A DNA stretch of 9,635 nucleotides from Nitrospira sp. GTDB lineage: Bacteria; Nitrospirota; Thermodesulfovibrionia; Thermodesulfovibrionales; SM23-35. Under the pieces are notes generated by a model. The model did no database searches. It saw only the letters and a program-made list of their open reading frames with translations, and was not told the origin of the DNA. Shown in pieces: positions 1 to 6,524 of this stretch (its first letter is position 1; every line of letters starts with the position of its first letter). Location of the stretch: positions 1 to 9,635 of the forward strand of contig VGWY01000095.1 of assembly GCA_016873575.1 (NCBI GenBank). The letters are read 5' to 3'. The position numbers were made by a program, and so were the translations under genes.

Positions 1-198
1 CCTTAGCCCCGATTAAGCAAGGTTAGGGCTCCGTTGAGACCCTCGAATTACCAGGGTTGGGCAAGGTGCAAAACATAAAAGCTTATTAAGCATGATGAAA
101 AAAGTACTTGACAAAAATAAACCAGGGCAAGGGTAAGGGGGTATTTTCGGGACAAATGTATCAAAAAAACCACAAATTAATTTTCAATCCCTATGTTC
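1..198. other. Intergenic region downstream of the exporter operon
   Basis: I see no supportable gene here. All plus-strand frames close within the first 25 or so bases, so a gene entering from the left could at most end here. The region holds two related G-rich stretches starting ACCAGGG and carrying GCAAGG (about 50-66 and 120-137), a short palindrome GCTTA-T-TAAGC (about 80-90), and small alternative stems such as AGGG/CCCT around 26-57. No convincing terminator hairpin with a T-run follows the exporter operon's last stop codon at 199. Confidence 0.4.
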
Positions 199-1944
199 TC
201 AATGATTAACTGCATTGTTAAGGATAATGTAATCTTTGATACCAAGAGCCCTCGCCATATCCGTTGCCTCTCCTTTGTCCTTAAATCCTGTAATACTGAC
301 ATGATAAAGTTTTCTGTTGTAGAGGATTTCTATTTTCTTATCCCCTACCCTCTTCAGAAGGTCATCTTTCACTCTCTCTGCATTTTGCTTTGACATGAAT
401 GCGCCTATCTGCACGATAACAGGTTCTGTCAAAACACTCTGTGATTGTTTGAAAATTTCGAGATTTTTGTCCTTTTGATGTTCATCCACCTTTGGTTCTT
501 TCTGAGGCTTGATCGCATCATGTTTATTGGTAATCAACTCCTTTAGTGTCTTTGACAAAGCATCAAAATCAGGCTTATAAATCTCTTCTAAAATGAGCCA
601 TTCATCCTTGATCCCTGATGTAGATGCATCGAGACGGGCAAGTTCAATATTAAGGTCATTGATAGCAATGATATATTCATTATAGGCTTTGATCAATTCT
701 GACTCTCTCTCTATCACGTCTATCAGTTTGGCAGTTCCTTCAGCATATCTATTCATCACAATATGTAACCTGTATTCAACGGCTTTAAGCTTTTTTTCAT
801 GGGCTTTCACAATCTTTTCCCTGTCTTGGACAGACTTGAATAACCCTTCTACCTCAAGCATGATCTCCTTTTCAATCTCTTCATGCTCGTATCGTAATTT
901 TTGCCTTATTACTTCTGTTTTCTTTACCTCTGATTGAGTCCTGCCCCATTCAAAGATAGGCCAGTCAATCTGGGTGGTAATCATCCAAATCTGAGACCTT
1001 GTAACATTTGTTTCTCTCTGCAAAGAGTACCGTCCTTGCAAGAACGCCTTTGGATAGAAGCCACTCTTAGCTATTTCTATATCTGCCTCTGACATCTTTA
1101 TCCTTGATAAAGACATCTTTAATTCCTCCCTGTTTTTGAGAACAGACTCTTTTATCTGCTGGAGTGAAGCAGTGAAAATGCCATTGCGTGGACTGCCCTT
1201 CAAGGAAAGAACATCATCCCCTTGATAATACATAAGCCTTTTGAGTTTACTGAGGGCTAAGTCTGTTTTGTTTTTGCTCTTGTACAATTCAAGTTCTGTA
1301 AATGTTATATCCGTTTCCATCTGCAGTACATCATCTTTCTGAAGATACCCCTCCCCGCCGAGATCTCTGAATATCCTGAGTCTTTCCTTATTAGCCTCGG
1401 TTACCTTCTCTAACGTCTCCTGATTAAGTTGTTCATTGAGTATCTCGTAGAAAGATTTTTTTATCTCAAAAATAATCAGTTTTCTCTGTCTTTCAACGAT
1501 CCAATGCGCTTCTTCATTGACTGATTTTGATTTCCTGAATGAATGTGTCAGATTACCGCCTGTGAAAAGCGGCTGTTCTACGATAAAACTAATACCATAC
1601 ATAATACGATTTTCGGATGAAAGTTCAACATCTCCAGATGGTACCCCGGGACCAAAGGTGTCACGATTAACAACGAATATATCAGGTTTATCAAGAAGAG
1701 TGTAATTTCCCTTCAGTTTCAAAGAAGGGAAAAAACCTGTATTCGATATCTGTACGTCTTGTTCTGTAGAAAGGACATTGGTCTCGGATGATTTCAGGCT
1801 GCCATTATTTTTCAGTGCCAGGTCAATACATTCCTTGAGGGTCAGTTCTTTTGCATGGGCTGAAATCAGTGGAAGAAAAAAAAGGAGCAAAAGAATGATT
1901 ATTTTTATCATGTTCTGTTTTGCTATGCAATATGTTTTTTTCAT
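199..1944 (-). CDS. TolC-family outer-membrane channel with C-terminal SPOR domain
   Basis: This is the outer-membrane duct of the exporter encoded just upstream. Residues 12-32 form a signal peptide (MIKIIILL core, cleavage likely after AHA). The outer membrane efflux fold follows, with its two sequence repeats visible: GFFPSLKLKGNY (70-81) pairs with GFYPKAFLQGRY (295-306), and QPLFTGG (124-130) pairs with WPIFEWGR (328-335). Long helical stretches lie between them. Residues 440-505 are a charged linker, and about 508-579 is a SPOR domain (VIVQIGAF at the start, LYHVSITGF in the middle). At 581 residues it is longer than the usual 420-480 of TolC relatives, and the SPOR module accounts for the excess. 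The start overlaps the adaptor's stop by 4 nt (ATGA) and has no clear Shine-Dalgarno, so translation is probably coupled. A start at residue 12 is possible. The family is clear; the substrate is unknown. Confidence 0.93.
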   Translation of the reverse strand: MKKTYCIAKQNMIKIIILLLLFFLPLISAHAKELTLKECIDLALKNNGSLKSSETNVLSTEQDVQISNTGFFPSLKLKGNYTLLDKPDIFVVNRDTFGPGVPSGDVELSSENRIMYGISFIVEQPLFTGGNLTHSFRKSKSVNEEAHWIVERQRKLIIFEIKKSFYEILNEQLNQETLEKVTEANKERLRIFRDLGGEGYLQKDDVLQMETDITFTELELYKSKNKTDLALSKLKRLMYYQGDDVLSLKGSPRNGIFTASLQQIKESVLKNREELKMSLSRIKMSEADIEIAKSGFYPKAFLQGRYSLQRETNVTRSQIWMITTQIDWPIFEWGRTQSEVKKTEVIRQKLRYEHEEIEKEIMLEVEGLFKSVQDREKIVKAHEKKLKAVEYRLHIVMNRYAEGTAKLIDVIERESELIKAYNEYIIAINDLNIELARLDASTSGIKDEWLILEEIYKPDFDALSKTLKELITNKHDAIKPQKEPKVDEHQKDKNLEIFKQSQSVLTEPVIVQIGAFMSKQNAERVKDDLLKRVGDKKIEILYNRKLYHVSITGFKDKGEATDMARALGIKDYIILNNAVNH

Positions 1945-2969
1945 TTGAGGAATTTTATTGTTACGGTCATGCCTTCTTTCAGTCCTGAAAAATCATCAAG
2001 GTTTATGTAAATCCCCTGTGCATTGATATCTAGCGATGCCTGTGGGTCAAATGTCCTTAGAGACTTTCTTTTTACAACAGGGAAAATCTTATAAACCTTA
2101 CCATGATATATCATATCCTTATACGAGTCTGTGGAGACCTCGACAGGGTCTCCTTTAGCAACCTTTCCCACATCAGTCTCCTCAAGCTCTGCCCGTATCC
2201 TCAATTTTTTGGGATTGATGAGTTTCAATATGGGATTACCAAAATCTACTGTCTCTTCAGGGTCTTTGAATCGTTCACTTACTACACCGTCAATAGGGGA
2301 TAAAATAATGTAATCCTTCAGAAGTGTGTTATAGTACTGCAGTTCTGAAGATGCCTTTTCAACAATTGCCTTTGCTTGCTCTATTTCTTCTTTTCTTACA
2401 CCCCTGGTGAGCTTTTGCAAATTAGCCTTTGCTTCATTTAATTCTTCTAACGCAACTTTCATCTTCTCTTCTGCTCTTTCAAGTTCAATTCGGGTAACAG
2501 CATCTTTTTGGTATAGTCTATTTTGTCTTTCATATTCATCAGTTGCCTTTTCATATACGGTATTGGCACGATTGACATTACTCTTTGCAACCTCAATATC
2601 TTCAACCCTATACCCTCTTTCAAGCTCTTTGAGACGTGCCTCGGTCTCTTTTAATGCCGCCTCAGTCAGTTTTACCCTCGTAAGGATTTTTTTATTGTCA
2701 AAAAGTATGAGGGGTTGTCCCTTCTTTACAGAATCACCTTCGTCTACCTTTATTTCTGTTATAATACCAGTGACCTGGCTGGCAATCTCAATATCTTCCT
2801 CACTTTCAACTACCCCTCGTGCATTGATCAGGCTATCTTTGGTCCTCTGAACATCGGGTGTCAGCTTAGCATCTTTCTTTTTGAAAAGCATGGGGCCAAG
2901 AAAAGCGAGCCCGAGTGCTACAATAACAAAAATGATAATCACCAGTGTACCTATCCTACTATTTTTCAT
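1941..2969 (-). CDS. Membrane-fusion (periplasmic adaptor) protein, HlyD/DevB type
   Basis: This adaptor links the inner-membrane ABC transporter to the TolC channel. Residues 8-29 are the single N-terminal membrane anchor. The first half of a lipoyl/barrel-sandwich domain spans about 54-92 (EIASQVTGIITEI, then VKKGQPLILFD). A long coiled coil follows (about 95-215), with two similar segments, RGYRVEDIEVAK and RGVRKEEIEQAK. The second lipoyl half is at about 218-250 (YIILSPIDGVV, a typical adaptor motif), then a beta-barrel and membrane-proximal part to 342. The length is normal for the family. The start is well supported by GAGGAG six bases upstream of the ATG, and its ATG overlaps the ATPase stop by 4 nt. 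Gene order and the paired RGxRxE(D/E)I segments resemble DevB of DevBCA exporters; that subfamily assignment is inference. Confidence 0.93.
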   Translation of the reverse strand: MKNSRIGTLVIIIFVIVALGLAFLGPMLFKKKDAKLTPDVQRTKDSLINARGVVESEEDIEIASQVTGIITEIKVDEGDSVKKGQPLILFDNKKILTRVKLTEAALKETEARLKELERGYRVEDIEVAKSNVNRANTVYEKATDEYERQNRLYQKDAVTRIELERAEEKMKVALEELNEAKANLQKLTRGVRKEEIEQAKAIVEKASSELQYYNTLLKDYIILSPIDGVVSERFKDPEETVDFGNPILKLINPKKLRIRAELEETDVGKVAKGDPVEVSTDSYKDMIYHGKVYKIFPVVKRKSLRTFDPQASLDINAQGIYINLDDFSGLKEGMTVTIKFLK

Positions 2970-3658
2970 GATAATCTCCTCTTTTCATTAATTATCTGTC
3001 CATCTTCCATCAAGAGGATTCGGTCAAAGATGTCTTCAATCCTGTTGTCATGTGTTGATACTACAACACATCTTTTCTGCTCGACAGCAAGATTTCTTAA
3101 AATTTCCATTACCTTTCTCCCGTTTGTGTAATCAAGATTTCCTGTAGGTTCATCAGCAAGTATGATAGGTGAATTTGCTGCAAGTGCTCTTGCTACAGCA
3201 ACTCTCTGTTTCTGTCCACCACTGAGGTCTCTCGGGAGAAAATGCATCCTCTCAGAAAGTCCTACTACTGTTAACAGATCTTTTGCACGTTGATTAGACA
3301 CGTTTTTGTTGATACCTTTCAATTTCAAAATCAAAAGGACATTTTCAATGGCTGTGAGGGCAGGGAAAAGGTTGAATCCCTGAAAAATAAACGATATATA
3401 TTTTTTCCTGATATTAGGCAATGTTGTCTCATCCATTCCCGTGATCTCGTTACCATAAATCTTTATGGAACCATCTGTGGGACGCAGGATACAACCTATC
3501 ATGGAAAGGAGCGTTGTTTTCCCGCTTCCAGACGGACCTAAGAGCCCGACTACTTCTCCTTCATTTAATTGCAGGGTAACTGATGAAACAGCCTTTACCT
3601 CTATGCGACCTTCCGCATAAATCTTTGTTAAATCCTTCGTAACAATTGCTGCATCCAT
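2966..3658 (-). CDS. ABC transporter ATP-binding protein, MacB/LolD/DevA type
   Basis: This is the cytoplasmic ATPase that powers the exporter. All nucleotide-binding motifs are intact: Walker A GPSGSGKTT (41-49), Q-loop in FIFQGFNLFP (Gln93), signature LSGGQ (145-149), Walker B IILADEP with catalytic Glu170, and H-loop His203 in VSTHDNR. The length of 230 residues is typical of the LolD/MacB ATPase family, which works with permeases of four membrane spans rather than transporting through a pore. It starts 4 nt after the permease stop, with an AGAGGG-like ribosome site, and overlaps the adaptor by 4 nt. Its place in a permease-ATPase-adaptor-TolC operon suggests mechanotransmission export of periplasmic or membrane-derived substrates. 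I see no unusual features. Confidence 0.95.
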   Translation of the reverse strand: MDAAIVTKDLTKIYAEGRIEVKAVSSVTLQLNEGEVVGLLGPSGSGKTTLLSMIGCILRPTDGSIKIYGNEITGMDETTLPNIRKKYISFIFQGFNLFPALTAIENVLLILKLKGINKNVSNQRAKDLLTVVGLSERMHFLPRDLSGGQKQRVAVARALAANSPIILADEPTGNLDYTNGRKVMEILRNLAVEQKRCVVVSTHDNRIEDIFDRILLMEDGQIINEKRRLS

Positions 3659-3662
3659 ACCC

Positions 3663-4793
3663 CTACCCTCTGAATAGTATAGCAGGATCTATCTTCTTTA
3701 TCTTCCTGATTGAGACCAGTGCAGAAGATAGACACATGAGCATCGTAAGTCCCAGTATAAGGACATTGACCCACATGTTCACAACCATAACCATCTCTGT
3801 CGCCTCATAGATTTTAACAGACAACAAAGTGATTATGAGACTCATGAAGTAACCCAATAAGGCATTAATGAGAGCCTGTGAAAATATGAGCTTGTAGATA
3901 TCAAAGTTACTCGCACCCATAGCCTTGAGGGTGCCAAACTCCTTTATGTGTTCGACAGTAGAATTATATATGGTCTGTCCTACAATCAACATTCCAATAA
4001 GGAAACTGATAGAAATGGTAAGGAGAAAGGAAAAGCCAACTCCAGTTTCAATGGTCCAGTAAAGACGGGTTTTCATACTGAATGATTCTTTTGAATATAC
4101 GTCAACCCCTTTCAATCTTTTTTTTAGATTTTTGATTACCTGTTCTACTGAATATTTTGGTGAAACCTTAGCTATCACAAAAACCGTCTTGTCCGGACCT
4201 ATCCAGTTTGGGTCAAGCTTCTGAGCAAGTCTGTAAGAGGTAAAAATGATCGGTGCTGTGGTAAATGACTTAACGTCCTGTGAGATTCCAACAATCTCTA
4301 AACGTTTCCAGAGAACCTCTCTATATTCACCAACTTTTACATCACCAAGCCTCCGTTTTGCAGAGTCATCCACAATGGTAAAATTACCATTTTTAACTGC
4401 CCTCGAATCACCTATTTTCATCTTCCATGGGCCTCCAATACCTGTGTCGGGATTATAGCCGACAACCTCAACCTGTTCGGTTCCTCCTTCCTTCTGCTTA
4501 ATGATTCCCCATGTAACGATTAACTTCTCTGCCCATTGTACACCCTCTGTAGAGAGGACATGGTAATAGAGATATTCGGGAAGTGGCTGAGAAAAATCAA
4601 AGTTTTTACAATTCTTTGAGGTTATCCAGATGTCACCCGGTGTATGGTCTATAATGATAGAAGATGTTTCCATTAAGCCGAGATATATTCCCATCTGGGC
4701 AAAGATAAGGCTTACTGCAAATACAACACCAAGGAGAGTGATAAAAGATCTGACCTTATCATAACTGATGATCTTAAGAGCAACATAAAACAT
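3663..4793 (-). CDS. ABC transporter permease, FtsX/MacB fold, DevC-like
   Basis: This is the inner-membrane permease of the exporter. Four membrane spans are visible at about 17-40, 252-276, 305-327 and 340-362, with a large periplasmic domain between the first and second, as in the FtsX/MacB/LolC superfamily. EFGTLKAMGAS (285-295) is the usual cytoplasmic coupling segment, and the C-terminal RKIKKIDPAILFRG matches the common permease ending. The N-terminus (LKIISYDKVRSFITLLGVVFAVSLIF region) and the DIWITS segment at 54-59 recall DevC of cyanobacterial heterocyst-glycolipid exporters. It is the first gene of the four-gene operon. No Shine-Dalgarno precedes the ATG and the only promoter-like site lies very close to it. 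The start is supported because membrane span 1 begins soon afterwards, as in relatives. The substrate is not readable from the sequence. Confidence 0.92.
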   Translation of the reverse strand: MFYVALKIISYDKVRSFITLLGVVFAVSLIFAQMGIYLGLMETSSIIIDHTPGDIWITSKNCKNFDFSQPLPEYLYYHVLSTEGVQWAEKLIVTWGIIKQKEGGTEQVEVVGYNPDTGIGGPWKMKIGDSRAVKNGNFTIVDDSAKRRLGDVKVGEYREVLWKRLEIVGISQDVKSFTTAPIIFTSYRLAQKLDPNWIGPDKTVFVIAKVSPKYSVEQVIKNLKKRLKGVDVYSKESFSMKTRLYWTIETGVGFSFLLTISISFLIGMLIVGQTIYNSTVEHIKEFGTLKAMGASNFDIYKLIFSQALINALLGYFMSLIITLLSVKIYEATEMVMVVNMWVNVLILGLTMLMCLSSALVSIRKIKKIDPAILFRG

Positions 4794-4831
4794 GGATACA
4801 TACTATACCAAATAGTAATGGATGTTTACAA
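4794..4831 (-). promoter_or_regulatory. Possible sigma-70 promoter of the exporter operon
   Basis: On the minus strand TTGTAA (4826-4831) and TATAGT (4802-4807) are separated by 18 bp. The -10 ends only eight bases before the permease ATG, so a transcript from here would be nearly leaderless. The -10 also lies in an inverted repeat, TACTAT-N5-ATAGTA (4801-4817). Read-through from the PEP-CTERM gene upstream is the alternative. Confidence 0.3.
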
Positions 4832-4832
4832 A

Positions 4833-4859
4833 AAAAATGCGGCTTCAAGCCGCATTTTT
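4833..4859 (-). terminator. Rho-independent terminator after the PEP-CTERM gene
   Basis: Twelve-base arms (plus-strand AAAAATGCGGCT, 4833-4844, and AGCCGCATTTTT, 4848-4859) pair perfectly around a 3-nt loop. On the minus strand the stem is followed by a run of eight T (plus-strand A 4830-4837, partly inside the stem). It lies 28 nt past the stop of the PEP-CTERM gene at 4888 and separates it from the exporter operon. Confidence 0.85.
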
Positions 4860-4887
4860 ATCTCATAACTTATGGTTGGTATATATA

Positions 4888-5556
4888 CTATTTCATAAAC
4901 CTCTTTCTCAAAAGACCGAATCCGACAAGTCCGGCACCAAAAAGAATGAAGGTTGAAGGTTCAGGGATAACAGTATGAAACACTAATTTTATGCCGTCAT
5001 TATCATAATGACAGTCAGGATCAAAACCCAATCCGAAATTCCCATTACTTATTGCCGTATTTAGATCAGCAATTTGTTCATCGGTAAAATGATGTGTAAA
5101 ATCCTCAGGAGGATTTATCCATCCAGTTTTTTTAACCCATTTACAACCATTCCACTGCCAATATTCATACTTATACTCATTATCGTCAGTAAAGGTAAAT
5201 AATAATGGCCCTTGTAATAAAAAATTATCTCCTCCCCCCTGAGCGTCATAACCCGATGTAACTCCTTGAGGCACATTTACTGATAAACCCAGTAGATGGA
5301 CATACAGGATGTCATTATCTTCAATTGTCCAATCGTTTATATTATCAATGTACAATGTTGCATCTGTAATGGTTTCCCCGGGGTTTAATGTTTGGTTTAT
5401 TCCCCATTTATAATAGTACCAGTGATCCAAATCATACAAATCTTTTGGATTCGGTTCAAATATATAAGTATTAGCCACTGATATGTTATAAAAAGCTCCA
5501 ATCAATAAGAGCGATAGAACTAAGATTAAAAAGAAATGATTAATCGTTTTTTCCAT
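4888..5556 (-). CDS. PEP-CTERM sorting domain protein
   Basis: This is a secreted protein of 222 residues. Residues 1-29 are a signal peptide (MEKTINHFFLILVLSLLLIG, cleavage near SVA-NT). The tail from 197 is a PEP-CTERM sorting signal: IPEPST, a hydrophobic span (FILFGAGLVGFGLL) and the basic end RKRFMK, which an exosortase is expected to cleave. The middle is rich in aromatic and acidic residues (DLDHWYYYKWGI, NDWTIEDNDILYVHLLG); I do not recognise a named domain there. I chose the ATG at 5556 because GGAGG lies five bases upstream and the signal peptide then begins at once. A longer TTG start at 5583 would put a sigma-54 promoter inside the gene. It is transcribed divergently from the acyltransferases and ends in a strong hairpin. 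Its function is unknown; a surface or extracellular-matrix role is inferred from the sorting signal. Confidence 0.9.
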   Translation of the reverse strand: MEKTINHFFLILVLSLLLIGAFYNISVANTYIFEPNPKDLYDLDHWYYYKWGINQTLNPGETITDATLYIDNINDWTIEDNDILYVHLLGLSVNVPQGVTSGYDAQGGGDNFLLQGPLLFTFTDDNEYKYEYWQWNGCKWVKKTGWINPPEDFTHHFTDEQIADLNTAISNGNFGLGFDPDCHYDNDGIKLVFHTVIPEPSTFILFGAGLVGFGLLRKRFMK

Positions 5557-5560
5557 ATTA

Positions 5561-5566
5561 TCCTCC
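5561..5566 (-). promoter_or_regulatory. Ribosome binding site fixing the PEP-CTERM start
   Basis: GGAGGA on the minus strand lies immediately upstream of the ATG at 5556, with the usual short spacer. It favours this start over the upstream in-frame TTG (5583) and ATG (5568). Confidence 0.8.
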
Positions 5567-5579
5567 ATATATTTATTAT

Positions 5580-5594
5580 GCAAATCTTATGCCA
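5580..5594 (-). promoter_or_regulatory. Sigma-54 (RpoN) promoter of the PEP-CTERM gene
   Basis: The minus strand reads TGGCATAAGATTTGC, which fits the sigma-54 consensus TGGCAC-N5-TTGC with exact GG-to-GC spacing. The flanking bases fit too (T before TGGCA, A after TTGC). The predicted start is near 5568, giving a leader of about 12 nt that holds the Shine-Dalgarno and ends at the ATG at 5556. Sigma-54 control of PEP-CTERM genes through the PrsK/PrsR system is known in other bacteria; the link here is inferred. Confidence 0.75.
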
Positions 5595-5635
5595 AAATAT
5601 AACTATAATATAACTATTTGAAATTAAATAATATT

Positions 5636-5656
5636 TTTTGTGAATATTTCACAAAA
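5636..5656. promoter_or_regulatory. Palindromic operator candidate
   Basis: Perfect 9-nt arms (TTTTGTGAA and TTCACAAAA) flank TAT. The core TTGTGAA-N3-TTCACAA is one base shorter in spacing than a Rex operator (N4), and its TGTGA-N5-TCACA core is one shorter than a CRP site (N6), so I do not assign a regulator. Its centre is about 78 bp upstream of the predicted sigma-54 transcript start. Confidence 0.6.
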
Positions 5657-5658
5657 GG

Positions 5659-5710
5659 GTTACTTGTGTAAAGTTTTCCGACAGTAGGTGTAAAAAAACT
5701 TTACAGTAAC
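5659..5710. repeat. Large inverted repeat, candidate enhancer (UAS) for a sigma-54 activator
   Basis: The left arm (5659-5677) reads GTTACT, a TGT insertion, then GTAAAGTTTT. The right arm (5695-5710) is the exact reverse complement of the same 16 bases without the insertion. The arms are separated by 17 nt. Each arm is also locally palindromic (TTAC...GTAA). The centre is about 117 bp upstream of the predicted sigma-54 transcript start, the usual distance for bacterial enhancer-binding protein sites, and it lies outside both divergent transcripts. Confidence 0.65.
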
Positions 5711-5729
5711 AGGGTGAATGAACCTTATT

Positions 5730-5759
5730 TTGACATTCATGATTTATTCGTTTTATAAT
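5730..5759 (+). promoter_or_regulatory. Consensus sigma-70 promoter of the acyltransferase operon
   Basis: TTGACA (5730-5735) and TATAAT (5754-5759) match the housekeeping consensus at every base, with an 18-bp spacer. Transcription should start near 5766, leaving a leader of roughly 105 nt before the TTG start at 5873. Confidence 0.75.
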
Positions 5760-5766
5760 TGCCAAC

Positions 5767-5829
5767 AACATAAATTTGTTATGTTATATTACTCTTACCC
5801 TAACTCTCTCATAATAATTTGATGAGGGA
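5767..5829 (+). promoter_or_regulatory. Structured leader of the acyltransferase transcript
   Basis: At the predicted start of the transcript lies the palindrome AACATAA-N5-TTATGTT (5767-5785), placed where a repressor could block initiation. Further down, TCTCTCAT (5805-5812) can pair with ATGAGGGA (5822-5829) around a 9-nt loop, giving an 8-bp stem with one G-U pair. No T-run follows, so it is not a terminator, and I do not recognise a riboswitch class. Confidence 0.35.
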
Positions 5830-5872
5830 TTAATACGCAATTTCTATCTCTTTTTATGAGGAGGGAACAAGA

Positions 5873-6448
5873 TTGGTTATTTTTAAAAAGGTTGAAACTG
5901 AAAAAGAATTATCAGACGTATATAAACTTCGTTTTGAAGTTTATTGCAAAGAAAAAAATTATCTATCGTATAAACAATATCCCAATCAATTTGAGACAGA
6001 TGAGTATGATCCTTACTCTGTAAATTTTATTGCTACAATAGGGTCACAACCTGTGGGGACAGCACGGTTGGTCTTGAATAATCCTATCGGATTCCCTATA
6101 GAAAGGCACTACAATTTTGACATTTCACAGATGGGTGCGAAAAGAGAAATGACTACTGAAATATCAAGACTCGTCGTTATGAAAAAGGCAGTCTTGATAT
6201 CAGGATATCGAAAGACAAAAATTACATGGGGCCTTTTCAGTGCTATGTATCAGGAGGCCAGGAATCGTAGTATCAAACATCTGTGCGCTGCTATGGAAAC
6301 GAGTCTCTGGAGGCTTTTGAGTAAATGTCATATTCGATTCTCGAAAATTGGATCACCGAAAGAATACTATGGCGGACTCTGTGCACCATTTGTTGCAGAC
6401 ATGAATGACATAGAAAACAACCTCTTCTTGAATAATCTCAATAATTAA
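5873..6448 (+). CDS. PEP-CTERM/exosortase-associated acyltransferase (LuxI/FeeM-like), short form
   Basis: This 191-residue protein has the signature of the putative exosortase-associated acyltransferase family, whose fold is shared with acyl-homoserine-lactone synthases (LuxI) and the N-acyl amino acid synthase FeeM. Visible residues at LuxI-like positions are Arg20 and Phe21 in YKLRFEVY, Asp43 and Asp46 in TDEYD, Arg65 in ARLV, and Glu96 and Arg99 in EISRL. The C-terminal part (CAAMETSLWRLL, then the EYYGG end) is typical of the family. By family it should move an acyl chain from acyl-ACP or acyl-CoA to an amine acceptor; the acceptor is not known. The start is TTG, supported by GAGGAGGGA six bases upstream. 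It is shorter than its neighbour because it lacks about 20 residues after the EISRL motif. It is the first gene of the rightward operon. Confidence 0.85.
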   Translation: MVIFKKVETEKELSDVYKLRFEVYCKEKNYLSYKQYPNQFETDEYDPYSVNFIATIGSQPVGTARLVLNNPIGFPIERHYNFDISQMGAKREMTTEISRLVVMKKAVLISGYRKTKITWGLFSAMYQEARNRSIKHLCAAMETSLWRLLSKCHIRFSKIGSPKEYYGGLCAPFVADMNDIENNLFLNNLNN

Positions 6449-6524
6449 AAACTACAGTAGACTTATATTTGGGAATTCAGTATGATAATTGTTATCTAAA
6501 ATACAATGAGGTGAAAAGAGTTCG

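Larger units (their letters stand above)
5557..5872. other. Divergent regulatory region between PEP-CTERM and acyltransferase genes
   Basis: These 316 bp contain no gene. From left to right they hold a sigma-54 promoter reading left (5580-5594), a palindrome (5636-5656), a large inverted repeat (5659-5710), a consensus sigma-70 promoter reading right (5730-5759), a third small palindrome at the predicted start of the rightward transcript (5767-5785), and an 8-bp leader hairpin (5805-5829). The two central repeats lie outside both predicted transcripts, so they are more likely protein-binding DNA sites than RNA structures. Confidence 0.75.

Noticed and set aside
1..70. tRNA or riboswitch at the left edge
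   Set aside because: CTCGAATTACC resembles a T-loop only superficially; no cloverleaf or known riboswitch core can be built from what is visible.
193..393. 66-codon plus-strand frame at the left end
   Set aside because: It is antisense to the SPOR domain of the TolC-type gene, and its translation shows no recognisable features.
2407..3131. Overlapping plus-strand open frames (147 and 138 codons)
   Set aside because: They lie antisense to the adaptor and ATPase genes, whose domains are intact, and their serine- and phenylalanine-rich translations look like reverse-strand shadows.
5557..5583. TTG start at 5583 giving a longer PEP-CTERM protein
   Set aside because: It has no ribosome site, its codons overlap the sigma-54 promoter, and the extra residues precede a complete signal peptide that has its own GGAGG-ATG.
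5636..5656. Rex or CRP operator
   Set aside because: The arms fit, but the spacer is one base short for each, so a named regulator is not justified.
5659..5710. Terminator or attenuator hairpin
   Set aside because: The inverted repeat lies between divergent promoters, outside both predicted transcripts, so a DNA-binding role fits better.
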